From positions 1 through 64,000 of the forward strand of contig NZ_SCVH01000137.1 in assembly GCF_004296935.1 (NCBI RefSeq): DNA of 64,000 nt, in the 5' to 3' direction. Both the position numbers and the translations under genes were made by a program. Below the pieces are notes generated by a model that saw nothing but the letters and a program-made list of their open reading frames with translations, did not search any database and had not been told where the DNA came from. Position 1 is the stretch's first letter; each line of letters starts with the position of its first letter. This document shows, one piece after another, positions 1 to 8,753 of this stretch. This DNA comes from Reyranella sp. Its GTDB lineage: Bacteria > Pseudomonadota > Alphaproteobacteria > Reyranellales > Reyranellaceae.

Positions 1-541
1 CCTGCTCCTCCTTGAGGCGGGAGATGTCGTAGTAGTGCACCTTCATTCCGAAGGCGAGGGCGAGCCGGGCGACCTTCTTGCCGATCGTGCCCAGGCCGAT
101 GATGCCCATCACACGGTCGCGCACCTCATGGACCTGCGGCGGCGAGTTGCCGTGCCACCGGCCGGCCGTGACGTTGGTGTGCTGGATGATGATCCGGCGC
201 GAGACGGCCAGCGCCAGCAGCATGGCGTGCTCCGACACCGCGGTCGAATTGGCGCCACCATTGGCGCACAGCGGCACCTTGCTCTTGCGCGCGGCATCGA
301 GGTCGGCCTTGTCGTAACCGGCGCTCAGCATCTGGATGAGCTTGAGGTGCGGCGCTTCCTTGAAGAGCTGTGGGTTCACGTACTGCTGGATGAAGCCCAC
401 GAAGTAGTGGGTACCCGGCAGCGCCGCCTTCTGCTCCGGCGAGTTGTGCAGCGCCTTCACGATCTCGAAGCCCTTTGGCGCAAGATCGTCGACCATCGAC
501 AGCGTGTCCTTGGGGCCGACGACCAGAATCCGTTCAACCAT
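1..541 (-). CDS. D-isomer-specific 2-hydroxyacid dehydrogenase (partial, C-terminus beyond window)
   Basis: The frame runs from an ATG at 541 down to base 1 with no stop, so about 180 residues are visible and the C-terminal part lies outside the window. The Rossmann motif GLGTIG (residues 149-154) and the preceding catalytic-domain sequence with SAGYDKADLDAA and NGGANSTAVSEHAM are typical of the NAD-dependent 2-hydroxyacid dehydrogenases, which interconvert 2-keto acids and D-2-hydroxy acids in the cytoplasm. The start overlaps the upstream stop by one base (TGATG), so it is the last visible gene of the 4260-to-1 operon. The substrate cannot be told from the sequence. Confidence 0.88.
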   Translation of the reverse strand, partial: MVERILVVGPKDTLSMVDDLAPKGFEIVKALHNSPEQKAALPGTHYFVGFIQQYVNPQLFKEAPHLKLIQMLSAGYDKADLDAARKSKVPLCANGGANSTAVSEHAMLLALAVSRRIIIQHTNVTAGRWHGNSPPQVHEVRDRVMGIIGLGTIGKKVARLALAFGMKVHYYDISRLKEEQ

Positions 542-1587
542 CACAATCCCTCCGCAGCAACACGATGTCCCTTCAGCAACCCGGGCAACCGCCCGGGTTC
601 GGTCCGGCCCCAGCCGCATTCGGCCGAGAGCCCAAAATCGTCCGCATACCGCCGCGCCACGGCAATGCGGGCCTTGTCACCGGCATCGTCGTCGTGGTGC
701 AGCAGCCCGAGATAGAGCCTGGTTCCCGCCGGCTGCTTCCACGCCTTGAGCGGCGCGTAGTAGGCCTCGTCGATGCGCCCCTTGGGAACGGGAATATGCA
801 GGAAGTCGATGCGCCGCTTCGTGGCGGCGGCGATCCCGTTCATCATCTCGACCAGGATCGCAGCGTCCCTGGGCTGCACCAGGTGTTCGTCGCGCGGCGA
901 GCCGTAGCAGAGGTGATAGCCCATCTCGACGCCAGTCGGCACGGCATCGCCAAGGCGGCCGAGCATCTCGAAGATCTGCGCCTTGTAATGCGCCGGTCGG
1001 TCCTTGAAATAATTCTCGAAGGCCAGCACTTCCTGGCAGACGTCCCACTGGATCGAGAGATCGGCTGCGGGAATGGCGGCTACGATGTTGGCCAATGCCG
1101 TCTTCAGCGCGCGCTCATAGACACCGAAATAGGTCTCGCGCGCCGGGCCGCTCACATAGAGATAGCCGCTGGCCTGCGGGGTCGGCAGGCAGACCTGGAA
1201 ACGCACATGCCTGGGAATGGCGCCGGCGTCGCGCAGCCGCTTGAAGACTTCCCAGGAGGCGAGGGCTGCCTTGTCGTAGCCGGTCTCGAATACGACGGTG
1301 GCAGGATCGACGCCGGGTTTGAAACGAACCTGTTCGACCTCGCGCACGACCTTGCCGTCCCACTGGATGAACTTGTAGGGCGGCACCGTGGGGTCGATCT
1401 CCATCGCCGGATGATCGAGCAGCATCTGGCGCTGGAAATAGACCCAGCGCGAGCGCTCGCCGGTCTCGCCGTCGGGCATGCGCTTCAGGTAGGGGCCGAG
1501 TTCCGATGCGAGGCGGCGGAACACCTGCTCGCTGTTGTCGAGCGGGATGCTGCCGATCAGGTGCAGGCGGCCGGCAGTTTCCATCAC
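541..1587 (-). CDS. MetE/UROD-like TIM-barrel protein
   Basis: This 348-residue protein opens with LHLIGSIPLDNSEQVFRRL and a DGETGERSRWVYFQ segment, which is the pattern of proteins distantly related to the cobalamin-independent methionine synthase/uroporphyrinogen decarboxylase barrel. A conserved QWDVCQEVLAFE stretch follows. I do not see the full zinc-ligand set of MetE, so a methionine synthase role is not supported and the substrate is unknown. It overlaps the NHL gene upstream by 4 bp and the dehydrogenase downstream by 1 bp, so it is translated as part of the same operon and probably takes part in the same catabolic route. Confidence 0.7.
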   Translation of the reverse strand: MMETAGRLHLIGSIPLDNSEQVFRRLASELGPYLKRMPDGETGERSRWVYFQRQMLLDHPAMEIDPTVPPYKFIQWDGKVVREVEQVRFKPGVDPATVVFETGYDKAALASWEVFKRLRDAGAIPRHVRFQVCLPTPQASGYLYVSGPARETYFGVYERALKTALANIVAAIPAADLSIQWDVCQEVLAFENYFKDRPAHYKAQIFEMLGRLGDAVPTGVEMGYHLCYGSPRDEHLVQPRDAAILVEMMNGIAAATKRRIDFLHIPVPKGRIDEAYYAPLKAWKQPAGTRLYLGLLHHDDDAGDKARIAVARRYADDFGLSAECGWGRTEPGRLPGLLKGHRVAAEGL

Positions 1588-2546
1588 GCGACCTTTTCCA
1601 GTTTCTGCAGCGAGCGCAGGTACTTCGGCACCGGCACGCCGGGATGGGTGCTCGGCCAGTTGGTGTAGCTCACCTCGCCGACATAGATATCGCCCTTCGA
1701 ATCGACCGCGAGCCCGTGCGGCGACAGGAAGCGGCCGGTCTCCTGGCCCGGGCCGTGCTCGCCGCCCAGCCGCGCGAGCGTCTTGCCCTGCTTGTCGACG
1801 ATGGCCAGACGTGGCCCCAGATTGGTGTGATGGGTGTTAACCGGCATTCCCGGTCCCAGCTCGCCGATGATGAACCGTGGATTCTTGCCGCCGCAGCAGT
1901 AGAGCGCGCAAGGCCGGTGCATGTTGTTCCACTGCGCCTCGTACTTGCCGTTGCCGTCGAACACCTGCACGCGATGGTTCTCGCGGTCGGCGACATAGAC
2001 CCAGCCGTCGTCGTCGGTGACGACGTTGTGCACGATGTTGAACTCGCCGGGATCGGTGCCGGTGGTGCCCCAGCACATCAGGTGGCGGCCATCGGGCGAA
2101 TATTTGTGGACGCGGCTGTTGCCGTAACCGTCGGAGACGTAGATCTCGCCCTTGGGCGAGAGGGCGGTGTGGGTGCAGCGGTTGAACGGTTTGCCGCTCA
2201 GGAACGGCGCCGGCTGGTCGGGCACGCCGATGGTCAGCAGCACCTTGCCGTCGGTGGTGATCTTGCGGACCGTGTGGTCGCCGTCATCGGTGCAGTAGAG
2301 ATTGTCGTCGCTGTCGATGTCGATGCCGTGGGCGCGGTTGAACAGGCCTTCGCCCCACGAGCGCAGGAAGTTGCCGTCGCGGTCGAACACCATCATCGGA
2401 TGCTGGCCGCGGTTGAAGACATAGACCCGGTCCTTGCTATCGACGGCGACGGCCGCGACATCGCGGAACTCCCAGCCTTCGGGCAGCTTGGCCCAGTTCT
2501 CGACCACGCGATAGCGATGCTCGCCGCTTCCCAGCACGACCGACAT
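1584..2546 (-). CDS. NHL-repeat beta-propeller protein (peptidyl-amidating-lyase-like)
   Basis: The 320-residue protein consists of repeated units such as VAAVAVDSKDRVYVFNRG, HGIDIDSDDNLYCTDDG, TALSPKGEIYVSDGYGN and NVVTDDDGWVYVADREN. These are NHL repeats forming a six-bladed propeller related to peptidyl-hydroxyglycine amidating lyase. There is no signal peptide, so it is probably cytoplasmic. A GAGAAG ribosome site precedes the ATG. Homologous propellers occur in catabolic operons of soil proteobacteria as presumed lyases, hydrolases or binding scaffolds. It lies 10 bp after the GMC oxidoreductase. Its activity is unknown. Confidence 0.78.
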   Translation of the reverse strand: MSVVLGSGEHRYRVVENWAKLPEGWEFRDVAAVAVDSKDRVYVFNRGQHPMMVFDRDGNFLRSWGEGLFNRAHGIDIDSDDNLYCTDDGDHTVRKITTDGKVLLTIGVPDQPAPFLSGKPFNRCTHTALSPKGEIYVSDGYGNSRVHKYSPDGRHLMCWGTTGTDPGEFNIVHNVVTDDDGWVYVADRENHRVQVFDGNGKYEAQWNNMHRPCALYCCGGKNPRFIIGELGPGMPVNTHHTNLGPRLAIVDKQGKTLARLGGEHGPGQETGRFLSPHGLAVDSKGDIYVGEVSYTNWPSTHPGVPVPKYLRSLQKLEKVA

Positions 2547-2556
2547 GCGCTTCTCC

Positions 2557-4260
2557 TCAGTGACCGGCGAGAACGGCTTCCGAGATCTTCTCGGCCGTCA
2601 TCAGGGTGGGGAAGTTGGTGTTGGCGCAGGGCACCACCGGGAAGATCGAGGCGTCGACCACCCGCAGGCCCTGGACTCCGCGCACCCGGCCCGACGTGTC
2701 GACGACCGCCATGGGATCGTCGTCGCGGCCCATACGGCAGGTACAGGAGGCGTGCCAGACGCCGATCGCGGCCTTGCGCACGAAGGCCTCCAGCGCCTCG
2801 TCGTCGGTCATCACCTGGTCGAACGTAAAGCCCTCGACGACGAAGTTGTCGATCATGTAGCGGCGCAGGGCGGACGGGCCGTCGAGCAGGGCGGCGACCG
2901 CGCGGGTCAGCCACTTGTTCTTGGTGTTGACCACGCCGATCTGGCGCACCTTGTCGCTGTAGGACGCGGGGAAGGGCACGTCAGACACCTTGCGCAGCGC
3001 ATCGGTCATCTGCACAGCCGCCATCATCTTGAAGCCGCTCATCAGGCGGTCGATGTCGCGCTTGTCGGACAGCAGATTGAATTCGACGACCGGCTCGCTC
3101 CGCCAGTCGCGCGAGGCGAGCTTGACCTGGCCGGTCTCCGAATAGGTCTTGTTGATGAAGGTGAGCAGCGAGGCGATCTGCTGCCCCACGGCATGCCACG
3201 CCGACTTAGAGACCACCGCCACGAACATGTCGCCCTTGGGGATGCCCGGCAGGTTCGAGGAATAGCGCAGGCCGACATGGATGTGGCGCCGCGTATGTTC
3301 CTTGAGGCGCGCGCCGCGCTTGATGAAGGACGAGAGCGCGATCGAGGGATGGTCCATCAGCCGCTGGCCGACGCCGGGAAGGGCGGAGATCACCGGAATG
3401 CCGAGGTCGGCGAGCTGGCCCACCGGCCCGATGCCGGCCCGCATCAGATGGGCGGGCGAGTGGATGGCGCCGCTGGAGAGGATGATCTCGCGGCCGCGGA
3501 ACTCCTGTTCCTTGCCGCCGATCACCGCCGTCACGCCGACGCAGCGCGTGCCTTCGAACAGCAGCGACTTCACCTGCGTGTCGGTCGAGATGGTGAGGTT
3601 GGAGCGCTTGCGCGTCTCGGTGTCGAGGTAGCCCATTGCCGCCGACACCCGCCGCTCGTCGGCGTTGGAGTGGGTGACCGGGAAATAGCCGTCGACGAAT
3701 TCGCCGTTCTGATCGGGCAGGAACTTGAAGCCCTTCTCCTCGAAGGCCTTGCCGACCGCCTGGGCGTGGCCGGTCCAGTGCTCGCGCGGGATGCGGCGTA
3801 CCGGAATGCGGCCGTCCTTGCCGTGCCACGGTCCGTCGAAATCGAGGTCGCGCTCGACCTTCTTGAAGTAGGGCAGCACGTCGTTCCAGCCCCAGCCGGC
3901 CGCGCCGCGCGCCTGCCATTCGTCGTAGTCGGTGGGCGCGCCGCGGTTGGCCATCTGGCCGTTGATCGACGAGCCGCCGCCCAGCACGCGCGCCTGCTCG
4001 TACTTGCGCAGCGGCGGCCGGTTTTCCTGCGGATTGTTGTGGCTGACGATCTGGGTATGGACCTTGAGCTCGGTCCAGTGGAAGCGCGGGTCGAAGTAGG
4101 CCGTGCCCGAATAGCTGTCGGCGATCTCCGGTGGCTCCTTGCCCGGAGGCGTGTCCTGGCCTGCCTCGCACAGCAAGACCTTGTTGGAACTCCTGGCCGA
4201 GAGCCGGTTGGCCATGACCGAACCGGCCGAGCCGCCGCCCACGATGATGTAGTCGTACAC
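2557..4260 (-). CDS. GMC-family FAD oxidoreductase (choline dehydrogenase-like)
   Basis: The 567-residue flavoprotein has an N-terminal FAD-binding motif VGGGSAGS (residues 7-14), a GMC signature around GGGSSIN (94-100) and the C-terminal catalytic region with WHASCTCRMG and the NTNFPT end motif. Full-length GMC enzymes of this size oxidise alcohols to aldehydes and pass electrons to a quinone or oxygen. The start is GTG, eight bases after an AGGGG ribosome site. It is the first gene of the leftward operon with the NHL, MetE-like and hydroxyacid dehydrogenase genes, which suggests oxidation of an alcohol substrate; the substrate itself is not identifiable. Confidence 0.9.
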   Translation of the reverse strand: MYDYIIVGGGSAGSVMANRLSARSSNKVLLCEAGQDTPPGKEPPEIADSYSGTAYFDPRFHWTELKVHTQIVSHNNPQENRPPLRKYEQARVLGGGSSINGQMANRGAPTDYDEWQARGAAGWGWNDVLPYFKKVERDLDFDGPWHGKDGRIPVRRIPREHWTGHAQAVGKAFEEKGFKFLPDQNGEFVDGYFPVTHSNADERRVSAAMGYLDTETRKRSNLTISTDTQVKSLLFEGTRCVGVTAVIGGKEQEFRGREIILSSGAIHSPAHLMRAGIGPVGQLADLGIPVISALPGVGQRLMDHPSIALSSFIKRGARLKEHTRRHIHVGLRYSSNLPGIPKGDMFVAVVSKSAWHAVGQQIASLLTFINKTYSETGQVKLASRDWRSEPVVEFNLLSDKRDIDRLMSGFKMMAAVQMTDALRKVSDVPFPASYSDKVRQIGVVNTKNKWLTRAVAALLDGPSALRRYMIDNFVVEGFTFDQVMTDDEALEAFVRKAAIGVWHASCTCRMGRDDDPMAVVDTSGRVRGVQGLRVVDASIFPVVPCANTNFPTLMTAEKISEAVLAGH

Positions 4261-4349
4261 CGCGCGTTTCCCCTTTTTGTTGGGCCTACGCTAGCACGCC
4301 TGCGGGCCAATGTGGGGATGACCTTGCCGGCACCGGAGAAGCCTGCAAT

Positions 4350-4361
4350 CGTTTCGAAACG
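4350..4361. promoter_or_regulatory. 12-bp perfect palindrome in divergent promoter region
   Basis: CGTTTCGAAACG is a perfect palindrome in the 119-bp gap between the divergent GMC gene (start 4260) and the NTF2-like gene (start 4380). Its position 18 bp before the rightward start fits an operator for a dimeric regulator, but no regulator gene lies next to it. This is inference from symmetry and position only. Confidence 0.35.
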
Positions 4362-4379
4362 CCGCGCGGGAGGTTTCGT

Positions 4380-4790
4380 ATGCCGGACATCACAGCCGCA
4401 AACGCCGACATCGCCACACCAGAACTCATGAAGTCGATTTCGGCGGCCTTCAACAGCCGCGACGTCGACCGCATCGTCGCCTGCTTCACCGACGACGCCA
4501 CCTTCTGGCTGGCGCGCGGGCCGGAGCCGGTCGGGCGGACTCTCAAAGGCAAGGAGGCGATCCGCAAGACGCTGGCGGATCGCTTCAAGGTGATCCCCGA
4601 CATGCGCTGGGACCACAAGGAGTACATCTTTGCCGGCAACCGCGCGATCTCGGTCTGGACCGTAAGAGGCAAGGGCGCCGACGGCGAGGACCTCAACTAC
4701 CAGGGCTGCGACATCTATACCTTCCGCGGCGGCAAGATCTCGGCCAAGGATACCTACTGGAAGATCGTCGAGCAGAAGGATCGCCTCTGA
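4380..4790 (+). CDS. NTF2-like (SnoaL-type) protein
   Basis: This 136-residue protein has the single-domain cone fold signature of the nuclear transport factor 2-like family: a helix with FNSRDVDRIVACFTDDATFW, a GKEAIRKTLADRF segment and the closing strand CDIYTFRGGKISAKDTYWKI. Such proteins bind or isomerise small hydrophobic molecules, and many have no assigned substrate. A GGGAGG ribosome site precedes the ATG. Its TGA overlaps the ATG of the deacylase (TGATG), so the two are translationally coupled, which suggests a helper role for that enzyme or its pathway. Confidence 0.82.
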   Translation: MPDITAANADIATPELMKSISAAFNSRDVDRIVACFTDDATFWLARGPEPVGRTLKGKEAIRKTLADRFKVIPDMRWDHKEYIFAGNRAISVWTVRGKGADGEDLNYQGCDIYTFRGGKISAKDTYWKIVEQKDRL

Positions 4791-6508
4791 TGGCCCTCGA
4801 TCTGGTGATCCGCGGCGGCACGGTCGTCGACGGTTCGGGCAAGAACCGCTTCACAGCCGATGTCGGCATCGCCGACGGCAAGATCGTCGAGGTCGGCCGC
4901 ATCAAGTCGGTCGCCGCGCGCACCATCGACGCCGACGGCTTGATCGTCTCGCCGGGCTTCATCGATGGGCACACCCACATGGACGCGCAGGTCGCGTGGG
5001 ATCCGCTGGGCAGCTGTTCGTGCTGGCACGGCGTCACCTCGGTGATCATGAGCAACTGCGGCTTTGCCCTGGCGCCCTGCAAGCCGGAGGACCGCGACTG
5101 GTATGCGCGCTGTCTCTCGGCGGTCGAGGACATCCCGACCGAGGCGATGGCGGCCGGCATCGACTGGACCTGGGAAACGTTTCCCGAATACCTCGCCACC
5201 GTCGAGCGCCTGCCCAAGGCGATCAACTACGGCATGTACATCGGCCATTCGGCGCTGCGCATGTACGTGATGGGCAAGCGCGCGCTCTCCGAAAAGGCCA
5301 CCGAGGACGACATGGTCCGCATGGCCGCCGCCGTGAAAGATGCGCTGCGTGCCGGCGCCATGGGTTTCTCGAGCTCGCGCGCTTCCACGCACGTCACGCC
5401 CGACGATACGCCGGTGGCGAGCCGCATCGCCGAGTGGGAGGAGATCGACCGCATCATCGCGGCCATGGCCGAGCTCGATGCCGGCATCTTCCAGGTCGGC
5501 CCCGATATCGCGAGCGGTGCGGCGCATCGCGCCTTCCTGGCGCGCCTGCGCGAAGTCGCTCTCGCCTACAAGCGACCCATCATGTTCGGCGTGCTGGCGA
5601 CCAAGCAGGGCGACGATCCGACGGGTTGGGCGTACCAGACCAAGTACATCGACGACACGGTTGCCGCCGGCGGCCGCATGTTCGGCCAGGGCACGACGCG
5701 TTCGATCAACGCGATCTTCTCGCTGAAATCCTACCTGCCCTTCGACGTTCTGCCGGCGTGGCGCAAGGTCCGCGACCTGCCGATGGCGGAGCAGAAGCGG
5801 CGACTGGCCGATCCCGAGGTGCGGCGCGAGCTGGTCGCGGCCGAAGGCCGGATGAAACCGCGTGACAATGTCTTCCAGGGAGGCGGGGCGGCGACCACGG
5901 ATCCGCGCAAGCCCGACTACTCCAATCTGTTCGCAATGAAAGGCGTCGACTGGGACGATCCGACGATCGAGCAGCTCGCCAAGGTGCGTGGACAGCATCC
6001 GGTCGAGGTCATGATCGACCTGTCGCTGGCCAACGAGAACCAGGTCTATGTTCAGCCGTTGGTCAACGAGTCGCCGGACGACGTGCTCGGCATCCTCAAG
6101 CACGACCGCACGCTCGCAACCTTCTCGGATTCCGGCGCCCATGTGTGCCAGGAGATGGGCTCTTCGCTGCAGACGCATCTGCTGAGCTACTGGGTGCGCA
6201 AGCGTGGCGCCTTCACGTTGGAGCAAGCGGTGAAGAAGATCACCCACGACAACGCCAAGGCCTGGGAGCTCAATGACCGCGGTCTCGTGCGCGAGGGCTA
6301 TCGGGCCGACCTCGTGCTGTTCGAGGAGGACGGCATCCGGCCCGCCCTGCCGACGGTCGAGAAAGACCTGCCCGGCGGCGCCCGCCGCCTGGTGCAGAAG
6401 GCCGAGGGCATCAAGGCCACGCTGGTGAACGGCGCCGTGGCTTTCGAGAACGGCGAGGCGACCGGGGCTTACTTCGGCCATGTTCTGAAGGGCAAACTGG
6501 CGTCATGA
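4790..6508 (+). CDS. N-acyl-D-amino-acid deacylase family amidohydrolase
   Basis: The 572-residue enzyme is an amidohydrolase-superfamily member. It has an N-terminal beta-sandwich (LVIRGGTVVDGSGKN), the metal-binding H61-T-H63-M-D65, a conserved metal-ligand cysteine in SNCG (C90) and the catalytic aspartate region TFSDSGAHV. This architecture is that of D-aminoacylases, which hydrolyse N-acyl-D-amino acids or similar amides to the free amine and a carboxylate. Its length exceeds that of typical D-aminoacylases (about 480), as seen in many uncharacterised alphaproteobacterial relatives. It is coupled to the NTF2-like gene upstream and overlaps the small secreted protein gene downstream by ATGA. 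Confidence 0.88.
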   Translation: MALDLVIRGGTVVDGSGKNRFTADVGIADGKIVEVGRIKSVAARTIDADGLIVSPGFIDGHTHMDAQVAWDPLGSCSCWHGVTSVIMSNCGFALAPCKPEDRDWYARCLSAVEDIPTEAMAAGIDWTWETFPEYLATVERLPKAINYGMYIGHSALRMYVMGKRALSEKATEDDMVRMAAAVKDALRAGAMGFSSSRASTHVTPDDTPVASRIAEWEEIDRIIAAMAELDAGIFQVGPDIASGAAHRAFLARLREVALAYKRPIMFGVLATKQGDDPTGWAYQTKYIDDTVAAGGRMFGQGTTRSINAIFSLKSYLPFDVLPAWRKVRDLPMAEQKRRLADPEVRRELVAAEGRMKPRDNVFQGGGAATTDPRKPDYSNLFAMKGVDWDDPTIEQLAKVRGQHPVEVMIDLSLANENQVYVQPLVNESPDDVLGILKHDRTLATFSDSGAHVCQEMGSSLQTHLLSYWVRKRGAFTLEQAVKKITHDNAKAWELNDRGLVREGYRADLVLFEEDGIRPALPTVEKDLPGGARRLVQKAEGIKATLVNGAVAFENGEATGAYFGHVLKGKLAS

Positions 6509-6750
6509 CACGCTTCGCCCTCGCAGCCGTTCTGATGACCCTTGCCGGGGCGGCGGCTGCGCAGACGAAGCCCAATCCGGCCGGCACGATCGGCAGCGCC
6601 GATGCCAAGGTCCGTCTGCAGACGCTGGGCTACAAGAACGTCCACGACCTGCGGCGCGACGCCGACGGCCAATGGGTCGGCAAGGCGACGCGGGGCAACG
6701 TCGAGAAGTCCGTGATGGTCCCGTCTCGCGGCAACGTGGTCGCGCGCTAG
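6505..6750 (+). CDS. Small secreted protein of unknown function
   Basis: This 81-residue product begins with a clear signal peptide (MTRFALAAVLMTLAGAAAAQ, cleavage near residue 20). A short mature region follows with LQTLGYKNVHDLRRDADGQWVGKATR, which resembles the small PepSY-like periplasmic proteins of Rhizobiales (a possible assignment only). It overlaps the deacylase stop by 4 bp and meets the MetE-like gene tail to tail with a 4-bp overlap. A real gene is supported by the signal sequence and the coupling. Confidence 0.72.
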   Translation: MTRFALAAVLMTLAGAAAAQTKPNPAGTIGSADAKVRLQTLGYKNVHDLRRDADGQWVGKATRGNVEKSVMVPSRGNVVAR

Positions 6751-7781
6751 CTCAGTTCCTTCCGCACGATCGCGGCGCCTTCCGCCAGCGCCTTCAGTTT
6801 TCCGAAGGCCGTGGCCCGCGGCAGGTACTTCATGCCGCAGTCGGGCGCCGGTAGCAGCTTTTCGGGCGACATGTACTTCAGGCCGGCGCGGATGCGTTCG
6901 GCGATCTTCTGCGGCGTCTCGATCGCGGGATCGTTGAGGTCGATGACACCCAGCATGACCTTCTTGGGCGCGAGATCCTTCAGCACGCCGAGATCGATCT
7001 TGGGTTGGGCCGACTCGATGGAAATCTGCTGGGCGATCGTGTCCGCGAGCTGCGGCAGGAACGTGTAGCCCGTGGGTTTGCTGAGGCCGGGCACAACGGC
7101 GGCATAGCCGAAGCAGAGATGAACGACCGTGGGCACGCTGATGCCTTTTAGCGCCCGGTTGATCACCTTGACCGCGTAGCGGCTGGCTTCTTCCGGATTG
7201 TTGCGCAGCCACGGCTCGTCGAGCTGGATCACGTCGGCGCCGGCCCTTACCAGGTCGTGCGCTTCCTCGTTCACCGCGGCGGCATAGTCCATGCACATCG
7301 CCTCGGCGTCCTTGTAGAACTCGTCCTTGACCTGCTGGCCCATGGTGAAGGGGCCGGGCAGGGTGATCTTGGCCGGCCGGTCGGTGTTGGCGCGCAGGAA
7401 CTGCATGTCGCGCACTTCGACGGGGCGCGTGCGCCGGAGCTTGCCGACGACACGCGGCACCGGCGTCTTCTGGCCCGACCGCGTCGTCACGTAGCCGGGG
7501 TTCTCCTGGTCGACGCCTTCGAGCGCGGTGGCGAAATGGTTCGAATAGCTTTCGCGGCGCATTTCGCCATCGGTGATGATGTCGATGCCGGCCCGCTCCA
7601 TGTCACGGATGGCGAGCAGGGTGGCGTCGTCCTGGGCCTGCTGCAGGTAGGCCTCGGGCACGCGCCAGATCTCCCTCAGGCGCGTGCGCGGCACGACCTT
7701 CGACAGCATCTCGCGGTTTACCAGCCAATCGGGCTGCGGGTAGCTGCCGACGACGGTGGTTTGGAGAAGCGGTTCGGTCAT
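6747..7781 (-). CDS. MetE C-terminal-domain-like protein (methionine synthase II family)
   Basis: The roughly 344-residue protein carries hallmark segments of the cobalamin-independent methionine synthase catalytic barrel: TVVGSYPQPDWL, IITDGEMRRESYSNHF, QLDEPWL, the HLC metal-ligand motif and PDCGMKYLPR. Stand-alone barrels of this kind in soil bacteria act on various thiols or substrates other than homocysteine and lack the N-terminal folate-binding half. The ATG at 7781 overlaps the upstream TGA; a GTG three bases earlier is also possible. It is the last gene of the 12660-to-6747 operon. Zinc-dependent transfer of a one-carbon or alkyl group is a family-based inference. Confidence 0.8.
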   Translation of the reverse strand: MTEPLLQTTVVGSYPQPDWLVNREMLSKVVPRTRLREIWRVPEAYLQQAQDDATLLAIRDMERAGIDIITDGEMRRESYSNHFATALEGVDQENPGYVTTRSGQKTPVPRVVGKLRRTRPVEVRDMQFLRANTDRPAKITLPGPFTMGQQVKDEFYKDAEAMCMDYAAAVNEEAHDLVRAGADVIQLDEPWLRNNPEEASRYAVKVINRALKGISVPTVVHLCFGYAAVVPGLSKPTGYTFLPQLADTIAQQISIESAQPKIDLGVLKDLAPKKVMLGVIDLNDPAIETPQKIAERIRAGLKYMSPEKLLPAPDCGMKYLPRATAFGKLKALAEGAAIVRKELS

Positions 7782-8740
7782 CACTGCAGCTTGATGTTGG
7801 CCTTCTTGGCCAACTCGGCGTTTTCCTTGACCTCGCGCGCGACGATCTTGTCGAGCTCGGCCGGCGTGGTCGGCGAGGAGTCGGTGCCGAGGGCCGCCAG
7901 CCGCTCCTTGACCTCGGGCGAGTCGAGCGCCTTCTTCACCTCGGCATTGAGCTTGGCGATAATCGCTGGCGGCGTGCCGGCCGGGGCGAACAGTCCGACC
8001 CAGAAATTGTAGCCGCTGTCCTTGAAGCCCTGCTCCTCGGTCGTCGCAAGGTTGGGCAGCACCGACGAGCGCTTGGGGCTGCCGTTGGCAAGGGCCACCA
8101 CGCGGCCGTCGCGGATCATCGGAAGGGCGGCGATCACCGGGCAGAAGTAGATGTCGGTGCGGCCGTTCATCGTGTCGCCGAGCGCCTCGGGTGTGCCCTT
8201 GTAGGGGATGTGTACCGTGTCGATGCCGGCTGCGAGCTTGAACTTTTCGGCATTCATGTGGGTGCCGCTGCCGGTACCGGCGGTTGCGTAGGTGAGCTTG
8301 CCCGGTGCGGCTTTCGCAGCCTTCACGTAGTCGGCTGCGGTCTTCCAGCCCTTCGATGGCGAGGCGACCATGATGTTCGGCTGCACGGCCAGCAGGCTGA
8401 CCCCCGGCAGATCCTTCACGGTGTCATAGGGCATGGTGGGATAGATCGCGGCATTGACCGTGTGCGCCGAGGAGTTGGCGAGCAGCGTGTAGCCGTCGGG
8501 TGCCGCCTTGGCGACCTGGTTCGCGCCGATCGTTCCGCCGGCCCCGGGCTTGTTCTCGACGATGACGGTCTGGCCCAGGTTCTTGGACATGACCGCCGCC
8601 AGGGCGCGTGCCGTGACGTCGGTGGCGCTGCCCGCGGTGAAGGGCACGATGATGTTGATCTGCTTGGTGGGGTAGTTCTGCGCCGATGCGGGCAGGACGG
8701 CGAGCGCCGCTGCGAGCGCAAGTGCGATCAGGCGTGTCAT
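7781..8740 (-). CDS. Bug-family tripartite tricarboxylate transporter substrate-binding protein
   Basis: The 319-residue product has a signal peptide ending near ALAVLPASAQ and the Bug-family pattern: YPTKQINIIVPFTAGSATDV, IVENKPGAGGTIGANQVAKA, a TYATAGTGSGTHMN loop and IPYKGTPEAL. These periplasmic receptors bind carboxylates or amides through the two aspartate-capped loops and deliver them to TctA/TctB. No TctA or TctB gene is present in the window, so it is an orphan receptor, as is common in this group. It sits between an amidohydrolase and a MetE-like gene and probably captures the substrate of that operon. Confidence 0.92.
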   Translation of the reverse strand: MTRLIALALAAALAVLPASAQNYPTKQINIIVPFTAGSATDVTARALAAVMSKNLGQTVIVENKPGAGGTIGANQVAKAAPDGYTLLANSSAHTVNAAIYPTMPYDTVKDLPGVSLLAVQPNIMVASPSKGWKTAADYVKAAKAAPGKLTYATAGTGSGTHMNAEKFKLAAGIDTVHIPYKGTPEALGDTMNGRTDIYFCPVIAALPMIRDGRVVALANGSPKRSSVLPNLATTEEQGFKDSGYNFWVGLFAPAGTPPAIIAKLNAEVKKALDSPEVKERLAALGTDSSPTTPAELDKIVAREVKENAELAKKANIKLQ

Positions 8741-8753
8741 TGATTTCCTCCCG

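Noticed and set aside
2545-4431. Long rightward frame of over 600 codons opposite the GMC oxidoreductase
   Set aside because: High GC gives long antisense frames. The leftward frame has clear FAD and GMC motifs and this one has arginine/histidine-rich filler with no family features.
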